NCBI GenBank assembly: GCA_035461405.1 | Contig: DATHVH010000196.1 | Span: forward strand, 1 to 13,824 | Direction: 5' to 3' | DNA: 13,824 nt | DNA from: Anditalea sp035461405 | GTDB taxonomy: Bacteria; Bacteroidota; Bacteroidia; Cytophagales; Cyclobacteriaceae | Position numbers and translations under genes: made by a program | Part shown: piece by piece, positions 1 to 6,152 of the stretch | Position numbering within the stretch: position 1 is the first letter of the stretch | Layout: every line of letters starts with the position of its first letter | Notes under the pieces: model-generated | The model's input: only the letters and a program-made list of their open reading frames with translations | What the model was told of the DNA's origin: nothing | Databases searched by the model: none

Positions 1-1016
1 GAATTTTTTAACTCATCCAAATTATAACCGATAGCTAATTTAGCAGCTACTTTTGCAATAGGATAACCGGTGGCTTTAGATGCCAAAGCAGAAGATCTAG
101 ATACTCTTGGATTAATCTCTATACCGATGATGGTTTTATTGTCTGGACTTACAGAAAACTGCACATTACAGCCTCCGGCAAAATGTCCGATGCCATTCAT
201 CATTTTAATGGCCTGGTTTCTTAGCTCCTGATAAACAGTATCTGGTAGGGTCATGGCAGGAGCTACTGTGATAGAATCACCGGTATGTACTCCCATTGGG
301 TCAAAATTCTCAATTGAACAAATGACCACCATATTTCCGATATTGTCCCTTAGAACTTCCAGCTCGTATTCTTTCCAGCCTACGATACTCTGCTCGATTA
401 GTACTTCGTGGGTAGGCGAAGCAGTAAGGCCTGCAGTGAGCGCTCTTTCAAAATCTTCAGGCTTATCCACAAATCCTCCACCTGTACCGCCAAGGGTATA
501 AGATGGTCTGATTACAAGTGGGTAACCTATCTCCTGTGCAATTTCATGACCCTGTAGGTAGGATGTGGCAGTCTTACCGATACATACCCCAACATCTAAT
601 TTTTCGAGTAATGCTTTAAATTTCTCTCTGTTTTCCGCAGTCTCGATGGCGTCCACATCTACCCCTATCATACGGATATTGAACTTATCCCAAATTCCTG
701 CTTTATCGCAGTCCATTGCCAAATTAAGAGCTGTCTGCCCTCCCATAGTAGGAAGTACAGCATCGATGTCTGGATGGTCTTTGAGGATTTTGATGATTGA
801 TTTCTTTTCGAGGGGGAGGAGGTAAACGTTATCGGCAGTAACCGGGTCCGTCATGATGGTGGCAGGATTGGAATTGATCAGGGTGACTGTGATTCCTTCT
901 TCCCTTAGTGATCTGGAGGCCTGTGAACCGGCGTAATCAAATTCGCAAGCTTGACCGATGACGATGGGACCTGAACCGATAATGAGTACATGTTTGATGC
1001 TACTATCCTTAGGCAT
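1..1016 (-). CDS. carB: carbamoyl-phosphate synthase large chain, N-terminal part (partial)
   Basis: This is the ammonia-using synthetase subunit that makes carbamoyl phosphate from bicarbonate, ammonia and two ATP for pyrimidine and arginine synthesis in the cytoplasm. The visible 338 codons run from the ATG at 1016 to the window edge, so the 3' two thirds are missing. The translation starts MPKDSSIKHVLIIGSGPIVI and continues with the family signatures GQACEFDYAGSQA, NSNPATIMTDP, LPTMGGQTALN, RPSYTLGGTGGG (ATP-grasp glycine loop), CSIENFDPMGVHTGDS and EINPRVSRSSALASKATG. These follow the E. coli CarB N-half closely with no gaps. This part is the first ATP-grasp half, which phosphorylates bicarbonate. 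No Shine-Dalgarno precedes the ATG, as is usual in Bacteroidota. A -7-like box lies about 45 bp upstream. The allosteric domain cannot be judged here. Confidence 0.98.
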   Translation of the reverse strand, partial: MPKDSSIKHVLIIGSGPIVIGQACEFDYAGSQASRSLREEGITVTLINSNPATIMTDPVTADNVYLLPLEKKSIIKILKDHPDIDAVLPTMGGQTALNLAMDCDKAGIWDKFNIRMIGVDVDAIETAENREKFKALLEKLDVGVCIGKTATSYLQGHEIAQEIGYPLVIRPSYTLGGTGGGFVDKPEDFERALTAGLTASPTHEVLIEQSIVGWKEYELEVLRDNIGNMVVICSIENFDPMGVHTGDSITVAPAMTLPDTVYQELRNQAIKMMNGIGHFAGGCNVQFSVSPDNKTIIGIEINPRVSRSSALASKATGYPIAKVAAKLAIGYNLDELKN

Positions 1017-1061
1017 TATTTATAGGTTTTAGTCGATAAGATACTGATGGCTAAATTGGGG

Positions 1062-1069
1062 CAAAATTA
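1062..1069 (-). promoter_or_regulatory. candidate -7 box for carB (TAATTTTG)
   Basis: On the minus strand these eight bases read TAATTTTG, matching the Bacteroidota -7 consensus TAnnTTTG, and sit 45 bp before the carB ATG. I see no clear TTTG at -33, so the call rests on one box and its position only. Confidence 0.35.
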
Positions 1070-1423
1070 AGTAAAATAAATTAAGTATCCTTGGGAAATG
1101 GGGAATTTGCCGTTAAAAAAAGTATATAGTCGGTAGTATAGAGTATGGAGTATGAATATAATGTGAGCTAGAAGCTAGAGGAACTTGTCCTAAGATGGTA
1201 GTATTATGATCTAAATAATAAGAACATAGGTCCTTCCATTACGCTCTGATTTCTTCCTATTCCAGTACCACATCTATTAATATTCGATTTTCATCATTCA
1301 GTATTCGATATTATTTAATGAAAAAAAGTCAGAATGTAAAACACTGTATGATGAAGTAATCTTTATAAACATCGTGCCTCTTACTTTTCACTATTTTTAA
1401 CTTTCCCCCCTACAAAATACTTT
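1070..1423. other. non-coding gap between carB and deformylase genes, with short repeats
   Basis: No credible gene is seen here on either strand. The stretch holds low-complexity runs: two exact tandem copies of GAGTATG (1141-1154) preceded by TAGTATA (1134-1140), and two tandem copies of AGCTAGA (1166-1179). Two loose TATTCGAT-like words lie at 1281-1311. The tandem units share a 7-bp period with the GTAC arrays beside the four-helix-bundle gene. Confidence 0.6.
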
Positions 1424-1909
1424 CTATCCTCTCCATCTAAACGACTTATCATCCAAAGCCCTCATGGTACAAAGCACACCATCAAGATGATCATATTCAT
1501 GCTGGACTAGCTCTGATACTGCTCCTGTCACCTCCCAAACTTGATCCTGCCAATTCTCATCTTTGTAGTGAAGGGTTATGGATGTGTGTCGTTTGACTTT
1601 TACTAAAAGATTTGGAAAGCTCATGCAGTCATCCCAAAGTTCAAACATTTCATTACTGGGATTGACTATCTTCGGATTAATGATCACTTGGGGCCTGTCT
1701 ATATTTAGATAAAACAACCTCTTCATTATACCTAACTGTGGTGCCGCGATTCCTCTACCAAAGCCATACTTAGTACGAATATTCTCCATTGCCTCATGAA
1801 GATCTTTTACCCAATCTTTTACCAGTAATAATTCCTCCTTCAGTACTGGCTCACAGATCTCATATAAGCGGGGATCACCTAATTTTAGGATATCATCTAC
1901 ATTTTTCAT
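1424..1909 (-). CDS. def: peptide deformylase, divergent
   Basis: This is a 161-residue protein of the peptide deformylase family, metalloenzymes that remove the formyl group from the N-terminal Met of new proteins. Motif 1 is present as GRGIAAPQLG (residues 51-60), with the catalytic Gln at 58. Motif 3 is intact as HEYDH (137-141), supplying two metal-binding His and the catalytic Glu. Motif 2, normally EGCxS, reads DDCMS (93-97); the metal-binding Cys95 is kept but the preceding Glu-Gly is Asp-Asp. Length is close to the usual 160-190. The start is the ATG at 1909. The gene follows a terminator on the same strand and is therefore probably transcribed alone. It may be a second deformylase beside a canonical housekeeping copy elsewhere. 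Family membership is secure; substrate preference is not. Confidence 0.9.
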   Translation of the reverse strand: MKNVDDILKLGDPRLYEICEPVLKEELLLVKDWVKDLHEAMENIRTKYGFGRGIAAPQLGIMKRLFYLNIDRPQVIINPKIVNPSNEMFELWDDCMSFPNLLVKVKRHTSITLHYKDENWQDQVWEVTGAVSELVQHEYDHLDGVLCTMRALDDKSFRWRG

Positions 1910-1936
1910 TTCAAAATTCTATTTCAAACATTCTAT
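1910..1936. repeat. short direct repeat just upstream of the deformylase start
   Basis: TTCAAAATTCTAT (1910-1922) is followed at once by TTCAAACATTCTAT (1923-1936). The two units differ by one inserted C. They lie in the leader of the minus-strand deformylase gene. They could be a chance AT-rich duplication or a regulator half-site pair. Confidence 0.5.
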
Positions 1937-1961
1937 TAAAAGTTTTTTAAATATTGAAAAT

Positions 1962-2001
1962 AAAAAAAGGACTGCAGATCAAATTCAGCAGTCCTTTTTT
2001 T
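1962..2001. terminator. bidirectional rho-independent terminator
   Basis: A seven-bp perfect stem, GGACTGC (1969-1975) with GCAGTCC (1988-1994), is flanked by seven A on the left and seven T on the right, so it can end transcription on either strand. Its natural role is to stop minus-strand transcripts from the DUF4301 gene, whose stop codon lies about 125 bp away, before the deformylase gene. Confidence 0.88.
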
Positions 2002-2126
2002 ATAAAACTCTGCACTAAAATCGTTTACTTCTAAGATTCATTAATAGGTTCTTTCCCTAATTATAGGGCTGCCACAGGATGCTTATTATTACTTAATATG
2101 ATAATTAACAGTCTGCATCCATATCC

Positions 2127-3635
2127 TTACTGATGCTCATCCCTCAATAAGTCATTCACCGTTTTTACCGGATTAAAAGTAATCAGTGGGACTTCGACAA
2201 ATAATGTATTCCAATCAGCCATAGCGCCATTCCATAGGCCAGGAAGCTCCATTGCTTTTAGCTCTTTCCCATTCTTAGATTTACCCGTAATAAAACCGGT
2301 TTTTAGGTCCCGATATTTCAACAAATCAAACTTCCGCCCCTTATAATCCTTAGTCGCACAAAGAAGATCCACAGGATTAAAATGTGTAGATGATTGAAGT
2401 ATTTCTTTCTGAGAGGGGTTGTCCAAATCTATCTGAGCTGTTTCGGCTATCTGTAGAGCAACTGACCCATCGCTTTCCTTCACCCAAAATGGACCCCCTC
2501 CCGGCTCTCCGGTATTTTTCACCATCCCGCAAATTCTCAAAGGTCTGTTTAGTTTCGATTGAAGGTATTTTCCTTGCTCTTCGAGATTCATTTCATTATA
2601 TCCTTCAGGCAATTTTCCCTGCAGCAGTTCAGTAATAATTTGCTGGGCATAATCAACTGAATCTTGATCAATTTTTTTACCCAAAGCATCAAGTCCATTG
2701 AAAATTTTCTCCTGAATATCCAGTAATAGACCTCCCAAAGCCATTTTGTACTCTTTGGTGGTGTCCTTTAATCTATCTGGCACTACATTATCTATGTTTT
2801 TGATAAAAATGAGATCTCCATCAATTTCGTTTAGGTTTTCTAATAACGCACCGTGACCTGCAGGGCGAAAAAGTATGCTGCCATCCTCTTCTTCAAATGG
2901 AGTGTTGTCTGGATTTACGGCTATAGTATCAGTTGCCTTTTTCTGCTGAGAAAAGCTTACATCAAATTTAACTCCGAATTCCTTTTCTAATTTTGGTTGG
3001 ATTTCAATAATTTCTTCATGGAATCGATCTTCATGCTCAGGAGAGACTGTAAAATGCAACCTAACTGTATTGTTCATTCCTTGTCCATAAAGCACTCCTT
3101 CAATAAAATGCTCATAGGTAGGCGTGCGGTCATGATCTTCATAGTGATGGAATTTTAATAGTCCCTTAGGAAGATTTCCATATCCCAGCCCTTTATCTTC
3201 CAGCAGGTGACTTATGATCAACTGATAATTTTTCTGATCTATAGCTTTTTTTATACCCCCATATTGCTCAAGGCTATGGTCAAGATCTTTATAAAAGGCA
3301 AATTTTTCAATATTATCTATAAACTTTTGCACGAAGGAATTTTTAGAGATATCTCCATCTCCTTCTAAAAAGGAGAAAAGGTCCTTAAACATTCTTGAAG
3401 CCGCTCCACTGGCAGGTATGAATTTTATAATTTTTTGATTTGGAGCCTTCTCAGAATAATGCTGTATATATTTTTGTAACTCCTCGTCTGAAAAATCTTT
3501 AATTCCATTTCCAATACTCGCTGCTTCTTCGATAGGTAGAAATGGAAAGCCGTTTATAAAATTGTCAATCTGTTCTTTGGCCTTATCGGGAGACATTCCC
3601 TGGTCTGATATTTTCTGTTGTAAAGTGTGGTACAT
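2127..3635 (-). CDS. DUF4301 family protein, possible nucleotidyltransferase-like
   Basis: I recognise this as the DUF4301 family, which is common in Bacteroidota and has no established function. The ATG at 3635 (MYHTLQQKISDQGM) gives 502 residues; a frame extension from a TTG at 3650 adds five residues and is less likely. Visible motifs are FIPASGAASRMFKDL near residues 72-86, VRLHFTVSPEHEDRF near 191-205, FSQQKKATDTIAV near 228-240, FRPAGHGALLENL near 256-268 and IFIKNIDNVVPD near 276-287. By eye their order resembles UDP-sugar pyrophosphorylases: a glycine-rich nucleotide loop near the N-terminus, a P-x-GHG motif, then an xNxDN metal-site motif. From this I infer a nucleotide-binding Rossmann-like fold. 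No signal peptide is seen, so it is probably cytoplasmic. A terminator follows the gene, and the neighbours give no functional clue. Confidence 0.8.
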   Translation of the reverse strand: MYHTLQQKISDQGMSPDKAKEQIDNFINGFPFLPIEEAASIGNGIKDFSDEELQKYIQHYSEKAPNQKIIKFIPASGAASRMFKDLFSFLEGDGDISKNSFVQKFIDNIEKFAFYKDLDHSLEQYGGIKKAIDQKNYQLIISHLLEDKGLGYGNLPKGLLKFHHYEDHDRTPTYEHFIEGVLYGQGMNNTVRLHFTVSPEHEDRFHEEIIEIQPKLEKEFGVKFDVSFSQQKKATDTIAVNPDNTPFEEEDGSILFRPAGHGALLENLNEIDGDLIFIKNIDNVVPDRLKDTTKEYKMALGGLLLDIQEKIFNGLDALGKKIDQDSVDYAQQIITELLQGKLPEGYNEMNLEEQGKYLQSKLNRPLRICGMVKNTGEPGGGPFWVKESDGSVALQIAETAQIDLDNPSQKEILQSSTHFNPVDLLCATKDYKGRKFDLLKYRDLKTGFITGKSKNGKELKAMELPGLWNGAMADWNTLFVEVPLITFNPVKTVNDLLRDEHQ

Positions 3636-4050
3636 AGATAGGTTTATCAAAAATTAGTAATGATTATTAAAGATAGAGCTTTCAATTAAATTTGGGAAGA
3701 ATATTAAGACATGATTTAATGAGTATTCTATAAATACGCAGCATCCTCTATGATTTGCATAGGAATGCATACAATACAAATTCCTCCAAACTTAAAAATA
3801 GGAATATTAAGCTCTATACCGTTTTCCCAAAAAGCATGCTAAAGAAATCATATAATACTCAGAAACTTCTAGTAAAAACACACTTAATATGGAGTAAATG
3901 TTAAAATAACTTCCCGAACATTAAAATAAATAAAATCTATTTAAGTTGTTGGCAGCCTCTGCTACGCATCTTTGGTTCTGAAACTTTGGAATTATTATGA
4001 AATTTTAAAAAGTAATGAGACTTAATTCTGGAGTATAGCTCATCAGCTCT
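3636..4050. other. non-coding gap upstream of the DUF4301 gene
   Basis: About 415 AT-rich bases with no convincing open frame, RNA gene or insertion sequence. The only structure I note is a small palindrome, TGCAT-AGGA-ATGCA (3756-3769). The DUF4301 promoter must lie at the left end of this gap, but no exact TAnnTTTG box is obvious near 3650-3700. Confidence 0.5.
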
Positions 4051-4124
4051 AAAAAAAATCACCACAGATATTACAGATTAACACTGGAATAACATTCTGT
4101 GAAAATCTTGTAAATCTGTGGTGA
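4051..4124 (-). terminator. long-stem intrinsic terminator downstream of lpdA
   Basis: TCACCACAGAT (4059-4069) pairs perfectly over 11 bp with ATCTGTGGTGA (4114-4124). The arms extend inward imperfectly through ACAGATT- and AATCT-like words. Read on the minus strand, the stem is followed directly by eight T (plus positions 4051-4058), the layout of a rho-independent terminator about 35-100 bp after the lpdA stop. No T-run follows on the plus strand, so it works one way. Confidence 0.75.
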
Positions 4125-4148
4125 AAATTAATATTCTAAATCTGTGGT
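4059..4148. repeat. CTGTGGT-type interspersed repeat cluster
   Basis: The word AAATCTGTGGT occurs at 4112-4122 and again at 4138-4148. Its inverse, ACCACAGAT, lies at 4061-4069, with partial copies ACAGATT and TCTGTG between them. The cluster coincides with the lpdA terminator, so a repetitive element appears to be serving as the terminator. Confidence 0.55.
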
Positions 4149-4156
4149 AAAAAAAC

Positions 4157-5554
4157 TTATATATGCAGCGCCCTGTTTTCAGTTGCAGCTAAACATGCTT
4201 CTTTAAAGGCTTCTGTATAAGTAGGATGTGCATGGGACATACGAGCTATATCCTCTGCCGATGCCCTATATTCCATAGCCACCACTGCTTCAGCTATCAT
4301 ATCTGCCGTCCTAGGTCCGATCATATGTACTCCCAGGATCTCATCTGTCTCAGCATCAGCAAGCACCTTAACCAGACCATCTGTATCCATAGAGGCTCTC
4401 GCTCTGCCAGAAGCCATAAATGGAAACTTACCGATTTTAAACTTTACTCCCATATCTTTAAGCTGCTCCTCGGTATATCCTACTGCAGCCACTTCAGGCC
4501 ACGTATAGACTACTCCAGGTATAAGGTTATAATTGATATGCGGCTTCTGACCAGCTATCTGCTCTGCTACCAATACGCCTTCTTCCTCCGCTTTGTGAGC
4601 AAGCATGGCTCCTCTTACCACATCCCCTATAGCGTAGATATTATCAGCAGTGGTTTTCAGATGATCATCTACTTCTATCTGACCTTTCTCATTTACTTTC
4701 ACTCCTGCAGCTTCAGCGTTTAGCCCTTCTGTGTAGGGCTTCCTACCTATTGAAACCAACACATAATCGCCTTTCAGCTCTATGGTTTCCCCTTTGCTGT
4801 TCTCGGCTTTCACTATCACCTCTTTGCCTTTGTTTTCTACAGAAGTAACTTTATGCTTCAGGTAAAATTCAAAACCAATCTTCTTAAGTGATTTTTGGAG
4901 TTCTTTGCCCATGGTCTTGTCCATAGTAGGGATGAGGGAGTCCATAAATTCCACTACAGAAACCTTGGCTCCTATCCTGGCATATACAGACCCAAGTTCA
5001 AGGCCAATCACTCCACCCCCAATTACGATCATATGCTTAGGAATTTCCTTAAGCTCAAGCGCTTCGGTAGAAGTAATTACTCTCTTTTTATCGACATTCA
5101 TAAAGGGCAATGCGGCAGGCTTAGATCCTGTGGCAATAATAATATGCTTACCCTTGATCTCTTCAGAATCTCCACCATCTTTACTCACCTTTATGGTATT
5201 CTTATCCACAAAAGAACCCATGCCATGATGGACATCAATTTTATTCTTTTTCATCAGGTATTGGATACCATCTACATTCTGCTTTACCACTTCAGATTTT
5301 CGGCTGATCATCTGCCCGAAATTCACTTTCAGGCCTTTCAGATCTATACCATGGGTTTTAAAAGTATGTTCAGCATTATGGTAATGCTCTGAAGAATCCA
5401 AAAGGGCTTTGGAAGGTATACAGCCAACATTAAGACATGTTCCACCTAAAGTGGAGTATTTCTCTATGATAGCGGTTTTCATCCCCAGCTGCGCAGCCCT
5501 TATCGCTGCCACATATCCCCCCGGTCCTGATCCAATTACGATTACGTCGTACAT
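4157..5554 (-). CDS. lpdA: dihydrolipoyl dehydrogenase (E3)
   Basis: This flavoprotein reoxidises the dihydrolipoyl groups of 2-oxoacid dehydrogenase E2 subunits, passing electrons through a disulfide and FAD to NAD. With the ATG at 5554 it is 465 residues, the usual size. The FAD-binding GSGPGGY is at residues 8-14. The redox disulfide is Cys40 and Cys45 in GGTCLNVGCIPSKALL. The NAD-binding VIGGGVIGLELGSVYARIG is mid-protein, the second FAD contact is YAIGDVV, and the catalytic His443 and Glu448 lie in HAHPTYTE near the C-terminus. The frame stays open upstream to a TTG at 5599, but those 15 codons are repeat DNA and not family sequence. The gene is last in the sucA-sucB-lpdA order, separated from sucB by the four-helix-bundle cassette. 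A hairpin terminator follows it. Confidence 0.97.
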   Translation of the reverse strand: MYDVIVIGSGPGGYVAAIRAAQLGMKTAIIEKYSTLGGTCLNVGCIPSKALLDSSEHYHNAEHTFKTHGIDLKGLKVNFGQMISRKSEVVKQNVDGIQYLMKKNKIDVHHGMGSFVDKNTIKVSKDGGDSEEIKGKHIIIATGSKPAALPFMNVDKKRVITSTEALELKEIPKHMIVIGGGVIGLELGSVYARIGAKVSVVEFMDSLIPTMDKTMGKELQKSLKKIGFEFYLKHKVTSVENKGKEVIVKAENSKGETIELKGDYVLVSIGRKPYTEGLNAEAAGVKVNEKGQIEVDDHLKTTADNIYAIGDVVRGAMLAHKAEEEGVLVAEQIAGQKPHINYNLIPGVVYTWPEVAAVGYTEEQLKDMGVKFKIGKFPFMASGRARASMDTDGLVKVLADAETDEILGVHMIGPRTADMIAEAVVAMEYRASAEDIARMSHAHPTYTEAFKEACLAATENRALHI

Positions 5555-5570
5555 GTTATTTCGGTTTAAA

Positions 5571-5616
5571 CCAATCTTGGTACTAAGTACCAAGTACAAA
5601 GTACCAAGTAGATTGG
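5571..5616. repeat. left GTAC heptad array (inverted relative to the right array)
   Basis: GTAC recurs exactly every 7 bp at 5580, 5587, 5594 and 5601, with a fifth near-copy GTAG at 5608. Within it CTTGGTAC (5576-5583) and GTACCAAG (5587-5594) form a perfect 8-bp hairpin with a 3-base loop. The block is bounded by CCAATC (5571-5576) and GATTGG (5611-5616), an outer inverted pair. It lies between the stop codon of the four-helix-bundle gene and the lpdA ATG, so it would be in the lpdA leader RNA. Confidence 0.85.
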
Positions 5617-5619
5617 CGA

Positions 5620-5976
5620 TTATTTAAAATTTAAGCTCTGTTTTAACTTGGCTAACATATTTTGAATATGTTCCAAATCAGTCTGTAATTTTTGAAAGAC
5701 TATCGCCTCAAAATATTTTCTTCTATTAGAAATCAAAAGTTGTGTTTCTAATTCAAAAGAGGATCCTAAAGCAATACTTAAAATATGATCAAAATCTTTT
5801 TTTGTATTCCTTCCAGCCCCTTCAGCTATGTTTGAAGGAATTGATACCACTGACCTGTTAATCTGACTAATTAACCCAAATCGTTCCTTTTGCGGAAAGC
5901 TATCAGTAATTTCATAAACATCAACAGCTAATTCAATGGCCTTCTGCCAAACATTCAATTCTTTGTAACTGTGCAT
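5620..5976 (-). CDS. four-helix-bundle protein (S23/IVP-like, TIGR02436 type)
   Basis: This 118-residue protein has the full family signature: YKELNVWQKAIELA at the N-terminus, FPQKERFGLISQINRSVVSI, then PSNIAEGAGRN and IALGSSFELETQLLIS. The family was first found encoded in intervening sequences of 23S rRNA genes in spirochetes and resembles the Avd accessory protein of diversity-generating retroelements. Its biochemical role is not settled. The protein is expected to be cytoplasmic, all-helical and probably oligomeric. The start is the ATG at 5976. The gene sits between sucB and lpdA on the same strand, has no metabolic link to them, and is bracketed by inverted GTAC heptad arrays, which suggests it arrived as a cassette. 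No neighbouring reverse transcriptase or rRNA is seen. Confidence 0.93.
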   Translation of the reverse strand: MHSYKELNVWQKAIELAVDVYEITDSFPQKERFGLISQINRSVVSIPSNIAEGAGRNTKKDFDHILSIALGSSFELETQLLISNRRKYFEAIVFQKLQTDLEHIQNMLAKLKQSLNFK

Positions 5977-5984
5977 TTTATAAA

Positions 5985-6039
5985 AGTTTGAGTGAAAAAA
6001 TTATAACTATTACTTAAATTAAACCTTTTCTCTCAAACT
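5985..6039. repeat. 14-bp imperfect inverted repeat upstream of the four-helix-bundle gene
   Basis: AGTTTGAGTGAAAA (5985-5998) and TTTTCTCTCAAACT (6026-6039) are complementary at 13 of 14 positions, around a 27-base AT-rich spacer. The right end is 9 bp from the ATG at 5976, so the structure would form in the leader RNA of the four-helix-bundle gene. Confidence 0.65.
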
Positions 6040-6116
6040 CAAAATATAATTATACTAAACCCTTCTGGCCTCCTGATACAAGGATGGCTTTATCTTCCGA
6101 AAGGTCGTAGTACAGA

Positions 6117-6147
6117 TACTTGGTACCTGGTACTTTGTACTTTGTAC
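6117..6147. repeat. right GTAC heptad array (inverted relative to the left array)
   Basis: GTAC recurs every 7 bp at 6123, 6130, 6137 and 6144, with units CTG and TTT between. Its reverse complement resembles the array at 5580-5610 (shared word GTACAAAGTACCA), so the two form a terminal-inverted-repeat-like pair about 510 bp apart. This array begins five bp after the sucB stop codon. Confidence 0.85.
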
Positions 6148-6152
6148 AATTT

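Noticed and set aside
2055..2068. Palindrome CCCTA-ATTA-TAGGG after the DUF4301 gene
   Set aside because: A 5-bp stem in AT-rich DNA with no gene start nearby; a strong terminator lies just downstream, so no separate function is needed.
4226..5392. Long plus-strand open frames (each about 165 codons) opposite lpdA
   Set aside because: They lie fully inside a well-supported lpdA on the other strand and their translations are Cys/His/Ser/Tyr-rich with no domain pattern, as antisense frames usually are.
5555..5599. N-terminal extension of lpdA from a TTG at 5599
   Set aside because: The extra 15 codons are mostly GTAC repeat DNA, and the family begins at MYDVIVIGSGPGG, encoded from the ATG at 5554.
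5576..6147. Considered the GTAC heptad arrays as a CRISPR array or attachment sites
   Set aside because: The units are 7 bp without spacers, and no cas, integrase or tRNA is nearby.
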